Shown here one piece after another: positions 1 to 10,875 of a stretch of DNA of 64,000 nucleotides (position 1 is the first letter of the stretch; every line of letters begins with the position of its first letter). Made by a program: the position numbers and the translations under genes. This DNA comes from Ralstonia wenshanensis. GTDB taxonomy: Bacteria > Pseudomonadota > Gammaproteobacteria > Burkholderiales > Burkholderiaceae. The DNA lies in assembly GCF_021173085.1 (NCBI RefSeq), contig NZ_CP076413.1, forward strand, positions 1,178,001 through 1,242,000, read 5' to 3'. The notes under the pieces are model-generated. The model saw only the letters and a list, made by a program, of their open reading frames with translations, was not told the DNA's origin and made no database searches.

Positions 1-541
1 CGTCAACGTGCAGAGCGTGCAGCCGCCCGAGCAGGTGCAGGCCGCGTTCGATGACGTGACCAAGGCGGGGCAGGACCGCGAGCGTGCGATCTCCGAAGGT
101 CAGGCTTATGCCAACGACGTGGTGCCGCGCGCCAAGGGTACGGCCGCACGTTTGGGTGAAGAGGCGCAAGGCTACAAGGCACGGGTCATTGCACGTGCGG
201 AAGGTGATGCGGCTCGCTTTGCGTCGGTGCAACGCGAATACGCGAAGGCGCCGCAGGTCACGCGCGACCGTATCTATCTGGAAACCATGCAGGACATTTA
301 CGCCAACTCGACCAAGGTGCTCGTCGATCAGAGTAGTGGCAGCCTGTTGTATCTGCCGCTGGACAAGCTGATCGCGCAAACGCAGGGCGATACATCGCGT
401 CCGGCTGCCGCGCCTGGTGCGTCGCCCCAGGACAGTGGTTCTGCGCAGGGCGTGCCGACTCCCTCCAATCCGTCGCAGGCCAATGACGCAGATTCGCGCT
501 CGCGCGAAGCACTGCGCAACCGTGACCGCGATTCGCGCTAA
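1..541 (+). CDS. hflK: HflK, FtsH-protease modulator (5' end outside window)
   Basis: This is the C-terminal part of HflK, about 179 residues; the reading frame is open to the left edge. HflK and HflC form a membrane-anchored SPFH complex that surrounds and restrains the FtsH protease. The visible part is the charged helical region after the SPFH domain (residues such as GYKARVIARAEGDAARF), then a conserved LETMQDIYANSTKVLVDQ segment, and finally a low-complexity Ala/Pro/Ser tail ending in RDRDSR. hflC follows 12 bases later behind an AGGAGG ribosome site, the standard hflKC pairing. The N-terminal membrane anchor must lie upstream of the window. Confidence 0.95.
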   Translation, partial: VNVQSVQPPEQVQAAFDDVTKAGQDRERAISEGQAYANDVVPRAKGTAARLGEEAQGYKARVIARAEGDAARFASVQREYAKAPQVTRDRIYLETMQDIYANSTKVLVDQSSGSLLYLPLDKLIAQTQGDTSRPAAAPGASPQDSGSAQGVPTPSNPSQANDADSRSREALRNRDRDSR

Positions 542-553
542 CAGGAGGGCACT

Positions 554-1468
554 ATGAATCGTCTGATTTCTGCCTTCGTGGCGCTGGTCATTGCCCTGGC
601 GGTGTTCTCGTCGGTGGTGTTTGTGGTGGATCAGCGGCAGTACGCCGTGGTGTTCGCCTTTGGTGAGATCAAGCAGGTCATCAAGGAGCCGGGGCTGCAC
701 TTCAAGCTTCCGCCGCCGCTGCAGAACGTGGTGTTCATGGACAAACGCCTGCAGACCATCGATGTGGCCGGCGCCGACCGTTTCATTACGGCTGAAAAGA
801 AGAACCTGCTGGTCGACTGGTTTGTGAAGTGGCGCGTGTCTGATCCGCGTCTGTTCTACGTGAGCTTCAAGGGCGATACTCGCCTTGCGCAGGACAGCAT
901 GACGCAGAAGATCAACTCCATCGCTCGCGATGAGTTTGCGCGCCGCACCGTGTCTGACGTGGTATCGACGGATCGTGAAGCGGTGATGCAGAGCATCCTC
1001 AAGGGCGTGCAGGAGTACGGCAAGTCGGTCGGCGTAGACATCATCGACGTGCGCCTGAAGCGGGTGGACCTGCTGGCCAGCGTGACCGAATCGGTCTATC
1101 GTCGCATGGAAGCCGAGCGTAAGCGTGTGGCCAATGAGCTGCGTTCGACGGGGGCTGCCGAGGGCGAAAAGATTCGCGCCGATGCCGATCGTCAGCGCGA
1201 AGTCGTCTTGGCCGACGCCTACCGTGATGCCCAGAAGATCAAGGGTGAAGGCGATGCCCGCGCCGCCGACATTTACGCCGATGCATTTGGCCGCGATCCG
1301 CAGTTCGCCGCATTCTGGCGCTCCATGGAGGCGTATCGCGCGTCATTCCGCGATCGGAAGGACGTGATGGTGCTGCAGCCGAACAACGATTTCTTCAAGT
1401 ACATGCGCAGCCCGAACGGCGGCGGCTCGGCCGCAGCGCCAGCTGCCCAGACCGGGCGCCATCGCTAG
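554..1468 (+). CDS. hflC: HflC, FtsH-protease modulator
   Basis: HflC (304 aa) is the partner of HflK in the complex that controls access of membrane substrates to FtsH. One N-terminal membrane helix (about residues 5-27) is followed by the SPFH/band-7 domain (VDQRQYAVVFAFGEI, PGLHFKLP) and a charged coiled coil (about 185-245, with EKIRADADRQREVVLADAYR). The C-terminal Pro/Ala tail is short. The length is close to the usual HflC length. The start codon at 554 is preceded by AGGAGG. A terminator follows directly, so the hflKC message probably ends here. Confidence 0.97.
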   Translation: MNRLISAFVALVIALAVFSSVVFVVDQRQYAVVFAFGEIKQVIKEPGLHFKLPPPLQNVVFMDKRLQTIDVAGADRFITAEKKNLLVDWFVKWRVSDPRLFYVSFKGDTRLAQDSMTQKINSIARDEFARRTVSDVVSTDREAVMQSILKGVQEYGKSVGVDIIDVRLKRVDLLASVTESVYRRMEAERKRVANELRSTGAAEGEKIRADADRQREVVLADAYRDAQKIKGEGDARAADIYADAFGRDPQFAAFWRSMEAYRASFRDRKDVMVLQPNNDFFKYMRSPNGGGSAAAPAAQTGRHR

Positions 1469-1501
1469 TACAATGCGTCGCTGATCATTTGAGGCGGACA
1501 G

Positions 1502-1525
1502 ACCCCGGCTTGCCGGGGTTTTGTT
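1502..1525 (+). terminator. Rho-independent terminator after hflC
   Basis: ACCCCGGC at 1502-1509 pairs with GCCGGGGT at 1512-1519 and is followed by a T-rich run (TTTGTT). It separates hflKC from the downstream DUF2065-hisZ-purA group. Confidence 0.8.
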
Positions 1526-1544
1526 CGTTCGCCAACCGCACCCC

Positions 1545-1745
1545 ATGGAAGAGTCACTCCCCACCGTTTTGCTGGCAGCGTGCGCGCTGGTGCTCGTAGT
1601 CGAGGGCATCCTGCCGTTTGTAGCACCGCAGGCCTGGCGACGCGCTTTCCAGACGCTGACCGAACTGCCGGACGAAAAGCTTCGCGTGATCGGTCTGGTG
1701 TCGATGGCGATTGGCCTCATCCTCCTGCGGTTGCTGCATCGCTAG
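1545..1745 (+). CDS. DUF2065 (YjeT-type) small inner-membrane protein
   Basis: A 66-residue protein with two hydrophobic helices (about 6-28 and 48-63) joined by a conserved loop, [21 protein letters not shown]. This is the pattern of the DUF2065/YjeT family, which is commonly encoded next to hflC; its function is unknown. I chose the ATG at 1545 because the preceding in-frame start at 1521 would fall inside the terminator tail. The gene is short and its ribosome site is weak. Family assignment comes from topology and the loop motif, not from a search. Confidence 0.85.
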   Translation: MEESLPTVLLAACALVLVVEGILPFVAPQAWRRAFQTLTELPDEKLRVIGLVSMAIGLILLRLLHR

Positions 1746-1803
1746 CGCACTTCCTGCGTTTTTACGAATTTCTGCTGTACCAAGACTCCCGAGCGAGACC
1801 GCC

Positions 1804-2967
1804 ATGCCGACCAATTGGCTGCTGCCTGAATCCATTGCTGATGTGCTGCCTTCCGAGGCGCGCAAGATTGAAGAGTTGCGCCGCCGCATGCTCGACCTGT
1901 TCCGCACTTACGGCTACGAACTGGTCATGCCCCCGATGCTGGAGTACATCGAGTCGCTGCTTTCGGGCACCGGACACGATCTGGACCTGAAAACGTTCAA
2001 GCTGGTCGACCAACTTTCGGGGCGCACCATCGGTCTGCGCGCCGACATCACGCCGCAAGTCGCCCGTATCGATGCACACTTGCTGAACCGTGCTGGCGTG
2101 ACGCGTCTTTGCTATGCGGGATCGGTATTGCATACGCGCCCAAGTGGATTCCACGTCACGCGTGAGCCGCTGCAGATCGGTGCCGAAATCTATGGTCATG
2201 CCGGTCTGGAAGCTGACCTCGAAATTCAAGAGCTGATGCTTGCCGCGCTGTCGGCCGCCGGTCTGGCGGATGTACGCTTGGACCTCTGTCACGTTGGGGT
2301 GGTGGCGGCATTGCTAGACCAGTCGCCGGTTGCCGGTCGTATTCAGGACGACCTCTTCACGGCGCTCGCCGCCAAGGACGTCCCCGCTTTGCGTGCTATC
2401 ACGGCCGACTTGCCGCCGACACAGCGCGACGCCATCAACTTGTTGCCAGCACTGTACGGCGGTGTCGATGTGCTGGACCGTGCGCGTAAGCAGTTGCCCG
2501 CGCTGCCCGCCATCGGCCGTGCGCTGGACGACTTGGCTACACTGGCCGAGCGCGCAGGCGGGGCAGCCGTCAACATCGACTTGGCCGATCTGCGCGGCTA
2601 CCACTACCACAGCGGTGTGATGTTCACTGCCTACGTGGCCGGTGTACCGAATGCCGTGGCGCGTGGCGGTCGGTACGACAAGGTCGGAGAGGCTTTCGGC
2701 CGTGCTCGCCCGGCGACCGGCTTTTCGCTGGACCTGCGTGAGGTCGCCGGCATTTCGCCAGTGGAGGCGCGCGCCGCTGCCATCCACGCGCCCTGGTCGG
2801 GCGATGCCAAGCTTCGTGAGGCGATCGCTGCGCTGCGCGCGGCGGGCGAGATTGTCATCCAGTCGCTGCCGGGCCACCCGGAAGATCTGGAGGAGTTCGC
2901 TTACGATCGGCAACTCGTCGAAGAAGGCGGTCGCTGGATCGTCAAGCCCCGCAACGCTTCGGTCTGA
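1804..2967 (+). CDS. hisZ: ATP phosphoribosyltransferase regulatory subunit HisZ
   Basis: HisZ (387 aa) is a histidyl-tRNA-synthetase-like paralogue that lacks aminoacylation activity. It pairs with the short form of HisG to make the first enzyme of histidine synthesis. The class II synthetase core is visible: [12 protein letters not shown] near residue 40, the motif 2-like [16 protein letters not shown] near 75, and [13 protein letters not shown] plus ATGFSLDL near 285-315. HisG is not in this window, so the subunits are encoded apart. The ATG at 1804 was chosen because family members start near MPTNWLLPE; the longer in-frame extension has no family features. purA follows, an arrangement common in beta-proteobacteria. 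Confidence 0.95.
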   Translation: MPTNWLLPESIADVLPSEARKIEELRRRMLDLFRTYGYELVMPPMLEYIESLLSGTGHDLDLKTFKLVDQLSGRTIGLRADITPQVARIDAHLLNRAGVTRLCYAGSVLHTRPSGFHVTREPLQIGAEIYGHAGLEADLEIQELMLAALSAAGLADVRLDLCHVGVVAALLDQSPVAGRIQDDLFTALAAKDVPALRAITADLPPTQRDAINLLPALYGGVDVLDRARKQLPALPAIGRALDDLATLAERAGGAAVNIDLADLRGYHYHSGVMFTAYVAGVPNAVARGGRYDKVGEAFGRARPATGFSLDLREVAGISPVEARAAAIHAPWSGDAKLREAIAALRAAGEIVIQSLPGHPEDLEEFAYDRQLVEEGGRWIVKPRNASV

Positions 2968-3044
2968 AGTTGTTGCATAACGTTGTGTAAATACCCGGTA
3001 ATTCCAGGGAAGGCCCTGGCAACAAGGGTAGAATACGTTTTTAA

Positions 3045-4403
<1,359 letters not shown>

Positions 4404-4417
4404 CGCGCTGCTCTCAG

Positions 4418-4446
4418 ATTCGCCCGGTGATTCGCCGGGCGAATTT
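4418..4446 (+). terminator. Hairpin after purA
   Basis: A perfect 10-base-pair stem, ATTCGCCCGG (4418-4427) with CCGGGCGAAT (4435-4444), and a 7-base loop follow the purA stop codon by 15 bases. Only a short T run follows, so termination may be partial and allow some read-through into the phosphoribosyltransferase gene. Confidence 0.6.
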
Positions 4447-4519
4447 GCATGGAGCTCCGTTTTTCATAGAACACGATAGCGGCAACTCACGCCGCATTCA
4501 CGACACGAAGAGGTACACC

Positions 4520-5092
4520 ATGAACCAGCCGATCAACGACGACTCGCACCTGTGGGTGTCTTGGGATGACTACCACGGCCTGATCGAGCGCCTGGCGCTC
4601 GTCGTGCACGAGTCGGGCTGGAAGTTTGACAAGATCCTGTGCCTGGCGCGCGGCGGCTTGCGTGTTGGCGATCAGCTTTCGCGCATTTACGACCTGCCGT
4701 TGGCCATCCTGGCGACGAGCAGCTATCGCGAAGCCGCTGGCACGCAGCAGGGCGATCTCGACATCGCGCAATACATCACGATGACCCGTGGCGAGCTGTC
4801 GGGCCGCGTGCTGTTGGTGGATGATCTGGTGGATTCGGGCATCACGCTGGAGCGCGTTGGGCGTCACCTGAAGGAGCGCTACCCGGCCGTGACCGACGTG
4901 CGTACTGCTGTGTTGTGGCACAAGGCGTGCTCGAAGATCAAGCCTGATTATGCCGTGCAGTTTCTTGCGACCAATCCGTGGATCCATCAGCCGTTCGAGG
5001 AATACGACACGCTGCGCCCGCATAACTTGGCAGCGTGGATCAAGCGCGGCAAGTCACGTTCAGCCGGCAACGGCGAGGCGCCGGCAGTTTGA
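4520..5092 (+). CDS. Purine-type phosphoribosyltransferase
   Basis: A 190-residue type I phosphoribosyltransferase. The PRPP-binding loop VLLVDDLVDSG lies at about residues 97-107, and an ARGGLRVGDQL stretch near 43-53 forms the PPi-loop region. Enzymes of this group transfer ribose phosphate from PRPP to a base; position directly after purA suggests purine salvage (hypoxanthine/guanine/xanthine type), but the substrate cannot be read from the sequence. I prefer the ATG at 4520, preceded by GAAGAGG, to an in-frame start further upstream that overlaps the terminator. Confidence 0.88.
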   Translation: MNQPINDDSHLWVSWDDYHGLIERLALVVHESGWKFDKILCLARGGLRVGDQLSRIYDLPLAILATSSYREAAGTQQGDLDIAQYITMTRGELSGRVLLVDDLVDSGITLERVGRHLKERYPAVTDVRTAVLWHKACSKIKPDYAVQFLATNPWIHQPFEEYDTLRPHNLAAWIKRGKSRSAGNGEAPAV

Positions 5093-5430
5093 GGCGTTGG
5101 TCGATAGCGTCGAGGCGCGAATGGAGTGGCGTGTGCGGCTTGCGTCGTGCGTGCCACTTCGGTAACCTGCTGTCACGGGCTGCAATATTGGCCCGAAACC
5201 CGCGTACGGATTGGCTTTGCAGGAGTTGGCCAATCGGAGGTGCGCGGTTGATCGAGGCGAGGTGTGTCTTTGTGGATGCACTGGGCTTCGAGCCCACCCA
5301 GCGTTTGGGGCAGGTGAGGCCGGTGATCCTGGCTCGGCCCTGGCGCGATAGCCAAGACACAATGCACGTCGCACTTCGCGGAATGTCGCATCAGCAACTG
5401 AACAACGGCAATCCAGCCGCAGAAAAGAAA
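5093..5430. other. Intergenic stretch with no supported gene
   Basis: About 340 bases lie between the phosphoribosyltransferase stop and the tRNA-Leu terminator. Reading frames exist on both strands (for example 5040-5360 on the minus strand) but they look like neither a known family nor normal local codon use. I see no promoter, repeat or RNA signal that I can defend. Confidence 0.5.
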
Positions 5431-5456
5431 AACGGCGCAACTTGCGTTGCGCCGTT
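5431..5456 (-). terminator. Terminator of tRNA-Leu
   Basis: Read on the minus strand, AACGGCGCAAC and GTTGCGCCGTT form an 11-base-pair perfect stem with a 4-base loop, followed by TTTTTCTTTTC (plus-strand 5421-5435). It lies 9 bases beyond the encoded CCA end of tRNA-Leu, as expected for a single-tRNA transcript. Confidence 0.9.
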
Positions 5457-5465
5457 CCTAAACTC

Positions 5466-5550
<85 letters not shown>

Positions 5551-5620
5551 AGGTGTGCGTGTACCGAAGCTGTAATTATTACGGGATCCAGCGATCCTGT
5601 CAACACTCTAGAAGAAAAAA

Positions 5621-8215
5621 TTGAATCAACCGACTTATCCGATCCCGAGCCGCGAGGAAATCCTCGGTGTGCTACGCACGTCGGGGTCTCCGCTGTCTGC
5701 CACCGACATTGCCAAGACGTTGTCTGTCACGCGCAAGGAGCATGACGGCTTTATCAAGCGTCTGACCGCCATGGAGCGGGATGGTCAGATCGAACTCAAC
5801 CGCAAGGGTCGCTACGAACTGGCGCACCAGCCCAATTTCATCGAGGGCCGCGTGATCGGCCATCGCGACGGCTTCGGCTTCTTCGTGCGCGATGATGGCG
5901 AGCCCGATATCTTCCTGCCCGAGCGCGAGATGCAGAAGGCCATGCACGGCGACCGCGCCCTGGTGCGTGCCGTCGGCTACGACCGCCGCGGGCGTTCGGA
6001 AGGGCAGATCGTCGAGATCCTGCAGCGGGCCAACAAGCGCGTCATCGGACGGTTGCTGTCGGAGAGCGGCACGCTTGTCGTGGCGCCCGAAGACAAGCGC
6101 CTGGGCCGCGACATCCTGATCGCGCCGAAGGGACAGGGCAAGGCCAAGGTCGGCCAAGTGGTGAGCGTCGAGATCCTGGAATATCCGGATCGCTACGTAC
6201 AACCGATCGGCCGCGTGGTCGAAGTGCTGGGTGAGATTGACGACCCGGGCATGGAGATCGAAATCGCGGTGCGCAAGTACGGCGTGCCGCACGAGTTTTC
6301 CGAGCCGACGCAACGCGAGGCGGAAGCGCTGCCCGACGTGGTCCGCGACGCCGACCTGGCTGGCCGCATCGACTTGCGCGATGTGCCGTTGGTCACCATC
6401 GATGGTGAAGACGCACGCGATTTCGATGACGCGGTCTACGCAGAGCAGGTCAAGATCGGCCGCACCAAGGGCTGGCGTCTGATCGTGGCGATTGCCGACG
6501 TGTCGCATTACGTGCGGCCCGGACATCCGCTGGATGCAGACGCCATTGATCGCGCGACCTCGGTCTATTTCCCGCGCCGCGTGATCCCGATGCTGCCGGA
6601 GAAGCTCTCGAACGGCTTGTGTTCATTGAACCCGGAAGTGGACCGTCTGTGCATGGTCTGCGATGCGGTGATCACGGCCAAGGGCGAGATCAAGGCTTAT
6701 CAGTTCTACCCGGCAGTGATGCACTCGAAGGCGCGCCTGACCTACAACGAGGTCTGGGCGATCCTGTCGAACGTGAAGGGTCCAGAGGCTGCCAAGCGTG
6801 CGCCGCTGGTGCCGCATCTGCAGGACCTGTACGAGCTGTATCAGACGCTGCTCAAGGCGCGCCGCGAGCGTGGCGCGATCGACTTCGACACCACCGAGAC
6901 GTACATCGTGTGCAACGCGCAGGGCAAGATCGAGCAGATCCTGCCGCGCACCCGCAACGACGCGCACAGGCTGATCGAGGAGTGCATGCTGACGGCCAAC
7001 GTCTGCGCGGCCGAGATGCTGGAGAAGTACAAACATCCGGCGCTGTACCGCGTCCACGCTGGCCCGACGGAAGAAAAGCTGCAGGCGCTGCGGGCCTTCC
7101 TGAAAACGAGCGGCTTGACCCTGGGCGGCGGCGACAAGCCGCAGGCGGCCGATTACGCCGAACTGATGGAAAAAGTGGCTGCGCGTCCTGACGCACCGAT
7201 GCTGCAGACCATGCTGCTGCGCTCGATGCAGCAAGCGGTTTACAGCCCGGACAACATCGGCCACTTTGGCTTGGCGTATCAGGCATATGCGCACTTCACC
7301 AGCCCGATTCGCCGCTATCCGGACTTGCTGGTGCATCGTTCCATCAAGTCGATCCTGCATCGCACGCGCTATGTTCCGGCGCTGGCACCGGGCGTGCAAT
7401 TGAATAGCGCGCTGTCGCCCAAAGCGCGCCGTTTACAAGCCGAAGCCGAGAAAGGCGTGCCGGCAGCGGTCGTCAACAAGGCCAAGACAGAAGCGATCTG
7501 GAATGAACTGGGCGTGCACTGTTCGGCCAACGAGCGTCGCGCCGACGAAGCCTCGCGCGATGTCGAAGCCTGGCTCAAGTGCTATTTCATGCGCGACAAG
7601 CTCGGCAACGAGTTCTCGGGCACCGTCAGCGCGGTCACATCGTTCGGCATCTTTGTGCAACTGGATGAGCTGTACGTGGAAGGCTTGGTACACGTGACCG
7701 AGCTCGGCAGCGATTACTTCCAATACGACGAAGCCCGCAACGAACTGCGCGGCGAACGCACGGGCATCCGTTATCGCCTGACCGACCGCGTGCGCGTGCA
7801 GTTGCTGCGCGTGGATCTGGATGCCCGGAAGATGGATTTCCGCCTGATCCAGGAGCCTTCAACCAAGGCGCTGCGCCCGGCCAAGGTGACCGGCGCCCCA
7901 GAAGCCGCGACCGCGCGTCAGCCTGCAGGGGCAACGCCGGCGCCGCCGGTTGGCCGCAAGAAGCCGCGCCAGTTGGCCGCATTGCTGGGCGGTACGGCCA
8001 AACCGGAGGAGTCTTTTGACGAGACGCTTGATCGCGTCATCGAAGAGCAGCCGGTGTTTGAGCCGGGAGGCCGTGCCGTGCCCCCGGGCCATGCCCACGC
8101 CAAGCCAGCGCGTAAGAAGCAGCCGGCGCGAGGCCCGAAGCCCAAGGGCAGCGCCAAGACTGCTGCGCCGCGCAAGACAGCAGGCAAGGCTCCGCGCAAG
8201 ACCAAGGGACGTTAA
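5621..8215 (+). CDS. rnr: Ribonuclease R
   Basis: RNase R (864 aa) is a 3'-to-5' exoribonuclease that degrades structured RNA. In order: an N-terminal helix-turn-helix-like segment (1-65), two cold-shock/OB folds (about 75-230), the RNB catalytic domain (about 255-600) with acidic cluster DGEDARDFDDAV near 261-272, an S1 domain (about 663-742, GNEFSGTVSAVTSFGIFVQL), and a long Lys/Ala/Pro-rich basic tail. No ATG is available; TTG at 5621 is the only start that keeps the conserved YPIPSREEILGVLR opening. rlmB follows 48 bases later, as in many proteobacteria. Confidence 0.96.
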   Translation: MNQPTYPIPSREEILGVLRTSGSPLSATDIAKTLSVTRKEHDGFIKRLTAMERDGQIELNRKGRYELAHQPNFIEGRVIGHRDGFGFFVRDDGEPDIFLPEREMQKAMHGDRALVRAVGYDRRGRSEGQIVEILQRANKRVIGRLLSESGTLVVAPEDKRLGRDILIAPKGQGKAKVGQVVSVEILEYPDRYVQPIGRVVEVLGEIDDPGMEIEIAVRKYGVPHEFSEPTQREAEALPDVVRDADLAGRIDLRDVPLVTIDGEDARDFDDAVYAEQVKIGRTKGWRLIVAIADVSHYVRPGHPLDADAIDRATSVYFPRRVIPMLPEKLSNGLCSLNPEVDRLCMVCDAVITAKGEIKAYQFYPAVMHSKARLTYNEVWAILSNVKGPEAAKRAPLVPHLQDLYELYQTLLKARRERGAIDFDTTETYIVCNAQGKIEQILPRTRNDAHRLIEECMLTANVCAAEMLEKYKHPALYRVHAGPTEEKLQALRAFLKTSGLTLGGGDKPQAADYAELMEKVAARPDAPMLQTMLLRSMQQAVYSPDNIGHFGLAYQAYAHFTSPIRRYPDLLVHRSIKSILHRTRYVPALAPGVQLNSALSPKARRLQAEAEKGVPAAVVNKAKTEAIWNELGVHCSANERRADEASRDVEAWLKCYFMRDKLGNEFSGTVSAVTSFGIFVQLDELYVEGLVHVTELGSDYFQYDEARNELRGERTGIRYRLTDRVRVQLLRVDLDARKMDFRLIQEPSTKALRPAKVTGAPEAATARQPAGATPAPPVGRKKPRQLAALLGGTAKPEESFDETLDRVIEEQPVFEPGGRAVPPGHAHAKPARKKQPARGPKPKGSAKTAAPRKTAGKAPRKTKGR

Positions 8216-8263
8216 ACCGGTTAAAGCGGCCGGGGAGCGAGGGCAGACGGGTACAATCGCGCC

Positions 8264-9016
8264 ATGTCTAAGTCCAAGCTCCTCATCGGCTTTCATGCCG
8301 TTACCGCCCGACTGCGCCACGGCGCCAAGTCGATCGACGAAATCTACTTCGAGGCCAACCGCCGCGACCGCCGCATGCAGGATTTCCTGAAAGCGGCGGA
8401 AGCAGCGGGCGTGCGTCTCATCCCCGCTGATGCCGACCGTCTGCGCGGCATTGCCGGGACTGACCGCCACCAGGGCGTGGTTGCCAAGGCAGAGTCGCTG
8501 TCGCTGGCGCTCAATCTTGATGAACTGCTCGACGGCATCGAAGGCACGCCGCTGCTGCTGGTGCTCGACGGTGTGACGGATCCGCATAACCTCGGTGCGT
8601 GCCTGCGCGTGGCGGATGCTGCCGGTGCGCATGCCGTGATTGCACCGAAGGACCGCAGCGTTGGGATCAACACGACGGTCGCCAAGGTGGCCAGCGGCGC
8701 GGCCGAAACCGTCCCGTACATCACCGTGACCAACCTGGCGCGCACGCTGCGCGAGTTGCAGGAGCGCGGCGTATGGGTGATCGGCACGGCTGACGAGGCC
8801 GAACAGGATCTCTACCAGGCGGACTTCAAGGGCCCCATCGCCATCGTGATGGGCGCCGAAGGTGAGGGCATGCGTCGCCTCACGCGCGAGACGTGCGACG
8901 CGCTGGTCAGCATTCCGATGGCGGGCAGCGTGGAGAGCCTGAACGTATCGGTGGCCAGCGGCGTGTGCCTGTTTGAAGCTGTGCGCCAGCGTGCAGCGGC
9001 ACCTGCCAAGAAGTAA
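8264..9016 (+). CDS. rlmB: 23S rRNA (guanosine-2'-O)-methyltransferase RlmB
   Basis: RlmB (250 aa) is a SPOUT (SpoU/TrmH) enzyme that methylates the 2'-O of G2251 in 23S rRNA using S-adenosylmethionine. The N-terminal substrate-binding domain (1-80) includes GFHAVTARL. The knotted catalytic domain shows motif 1 ([15 protein letters not shown], from about 100), motif 2 ([10 protein letters not shown], about 190-200) and motif 3 ([22 protein letters not shown], about 214-235). The stop overlaps the start of the sirtuin gene by one base, so the two are very likely translated from one message. Confidence 0.96.
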   Translation: MSKSKLLIGFHAVTARLRHGAKSIDEIYFEANRRDRRMQDFLKAAEAAGVRLIPADADRLRGIAGTDRHQGVVAKAESLSLALNLDELLDGIEGTPLLLVLDGVTDPHNLGACLRVADAAGAHAVIAPKDRSVGINTTVAKVASGAAETVPYITVTNLARTLRELQERGVWVIGTADEAEQDLYQADFKGPIAIVMGAEGEGMRRLTRETCDALVSIPMAGSVESLNVSVASGVCLFEAVRQRAAAPAKK

Positions 9017-9750
9017 TGAGTATCGAACCCTTGGCCGCATTGGCCCAGGCCCGTGCCTGGGTCGAGGCCGCCCAGCGCGTTATGGTGCTGACGGGCGCTG
9101 GCGTCTCAGCAGAATCCGGCGTGCCTACCTTCCGTGATGCGCTGACTGGCCTGTGGTCGCGGTTCAACCCCGAAGACATGGCCACCGAGGCCGCGTACCG
9201 CAAGCACCCGCGCACCGTGTGGGACTGGTATCAGGAGCGCCGCGAGCGCGTGCTGCAGGCGCAGCCGAATCCCGCCCATCTGGCGATTGCCGCACTGGCC
9301 AAGCGCAAGAGGGTGACGCTCGTCACGCAGAACGTCGATGGTTTGCACCAGCGCGCCGGCAGCGAAGGGGTAATCGAACTGCACGGCAACCTGTTTGCCA
9401 ACAAGTGGTTGGGTGGCTGCGGCAAATGCGATATCGCCACCGCCGAGCCGGGCAGGCCACCGCGTTGTGCGACGTGCGGCGCGATGTTGCGCCCCGGCGT
9501 GGTGTGGTTTGGCGAGCAGCTGCCCCTCGTGGCGAACTACCGCGCTGAAGAGGCAGCCAACACGTGTGACGTATGCCTGGTGGTTGGCACGTCCGGCATG
9601 GTGTATCCGGCGGCCGGGCTGCCGGGGTTGGCAAAGGACCACGGCGCCAAGGTGATCGTCGTGAATCCGGAGCCGAGCGCGCTGGATGCAACGGCCGACC
9701 TGGTGATCCACCAGCCGGCGGGCGTCTGCTTGCCCGCCATGCTGGAATAA
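9016..9750 (+). CDS. NAD-dependent deacylase, sirtuin (CobB type)
   Basis: A 244-residue sirtuin that removes acyl groups from protein lysines using NAD. The Rossmann loop VLTGAGVSAESGVPTFRD lies at residues 24-41, the QNVDGLH motif at 105-111, catalytic His123 in ELHG, and four zinc ligands are Cys135, Cys138, Cys151 and Cys154. Tyr72 and Arg75 match the YxxR pair that marks class III sirtuins, which prefer acidic acyl groups such as succinyl; this preference is inferred. Unusually, the ATG overlaps the stop codon of rlmB, linking the deacylase to ribosome maturation genes. Confidence 0.93.
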   Translation: MSIEPLAALAQARAWVEAAQRVMVLTGAGVSAESGVPTFRDALTGLWSRFNPEDMATEAAYRKHPRTVWDWYQERRERVLQAQPNPAHLAIAALAKRKRVTLVTQNVDGLHQRAGSEGVIELHGNLFANKWLGGCGKCDIATAEPGRPPRCATCGAMLRPGVVWFGEQLPLVANYRAEEAANTCDVCLVVGTSGMVYPAAGLPGLAKDHGAKVIVVNPEPSALDATADLVIHQPAGVCLPAMLE

Positions 9751-9765
9751 GGCGCGGCGTTCTTC

Positions 9766-10725
9766 TTACGCTGCCACGCGCAGCGGCTCAATCAACGCTT
9801 CCAACTTGACCGCGTCCGCCGCAAACAGGCGGATGCCTTCGGCCAACTTTTCGGTGGCCATGGCATCAGCGTTCATGTGCCAGCGGAACGATTGCTCGTC
9901 AGCCGGCAGCCGCACGATGTTGGCGGCGTTGGCATTGTCCGGAGACAGCTTGCGCTCGACCGGCGCGTCGGACTGCTGCAGTTGGGCGAGCAGATCGGGG
10001 CTGATGGTCAGGAGGTCGCAGCCAGCCAGTTCGACGATCTGCGAGATGTTGCGGAAGCTCGCGCCCATCACTTCGGTCGGGTAGTCGAACTTCTTGTAGT
10101 AGTTGTAGATGCGCAGGACGGACTGCACGCCGGGGTCGTTCGCGCCGCCTTGTGCGATCGGGTCCCAGTTTGCACCGGCGTCCTTTTTGTACCAGTCGTA
10201 GATACGGCCGACGAACGGCGAGATGAGCTGCACACCTGCTTCCGCGCACGCCACGGCCTGGGCCAGCGAGAACAGCAGCGTCATGTTGCAGCGAATGCCT
10301 TCGGCGCGGAGTTGATCCGCTGCGCGAATGCCTTCCCACGTCGACGCGATCTTGATCAGCACGCGCTCGCGCGCCACGCCACGCGCCTCGTACAACGCAA
10401 TCAGATGCTTGGCCTTGGCGACCGTCGCCTCGGTGTCGAACGACAGGCGCGCATCGACTTCGGTCGACACGCGGCCCGGGATGATCGACAGGATTTCGCA
10501 GCCGAATGCCACGAGCACGGCATCGATGATGTCCTCCACGCTGTCGCTGCGGGCGTCACGCACGGCTTGTTCCAGCAGCGGACGGTACTCGGCCTTCTGC
10601 ACGGCCTTGAGAATCAGCGACGGATTGGTCGTCGCATCGTGCGGCGCGAAGGCGCGCATGGCCTGGAAATCGCCCGTGTCGGCGACGACGGTGGTGAACT
10701 GCTTGAGTTGATCGAGCTGAGTCAT
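9766..10725 (-). CDS. tal: Transaldolase
   Basis: Transaldolase (319 aa) moves a three-carbon dihydroxyacetone unit between sugar phosphates in the non-oxidative pentose phosphate pathway. The signature [12 protein letters not shown] is at residues 30-41, and the Schiff-base lysine is Lys125 in [23 protein letters not shown] and the C-terminal phosphate-site residues are present. The frame stays open far upstream, but the ATG at 10725 gives the family's normal [11 protein letters not shown] start. It is transcribed away from rpiA, another pentose phosphate gene, and is convergent with the sirtuin gene. Confidence 0.97.
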   Translation of the reverse strand: MTQLDQLKQFTTVVADTGDFQAMRAFAPHDATTNPSLILKAVQKAEYRPLLEQAVRDARSDSVEDIIDAVLVAFGCEILSIIPGRVSTEVDARLSFDTEATVAKAKHLIALYEARGVARERVLIKIASTWEGIRAADQLRAEGIRCNMTLLFSLAQAVACAEAGVQLISPFVGRIYDWYKKDAGANWDPIAQGGANDPGVQSVLRIYNYYKKFDYPTEVMGASFRNISQIVELAGCDLLTISPDLLAQLQQSDAPVERKLSPDNANAANIVRLPADEQSFRWHMNADAMATEKLAEGIRLFAADAVKLEALIEPLRVAA

Positions 10726-10832
10726 GAAGCGAGTCCGAAGTGCGTTCCAGCGTTGCGCTGGAGGTGGAAAGGTGAATCGATTGTACTCCGCAGGTTTGCC
10801 TCCGCGAGCCGGCCGAGAGCCATCGCATTGAT

Positions 10833-10852
10833 CCGGTACACTACCGGGTTTT
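10833..10852 (+). promoter_or_regulatory. Dyad upstream of rpiA
   Basis: CCGGTA (10833-10838) and TACCGG (10842-10847) form a perfect 6-base inverted repeat with a 3-base centre, followed by GTTTT. It sits 29 bases before the rpiA start in the divergent tal-rpiA region. It could be an operator or a short leader hairpin; neither can be decided from sequence. Confidence 0.35.
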
Positions 10853-10875
10853 CCGATCCCGACCGAGTTTTTGCG

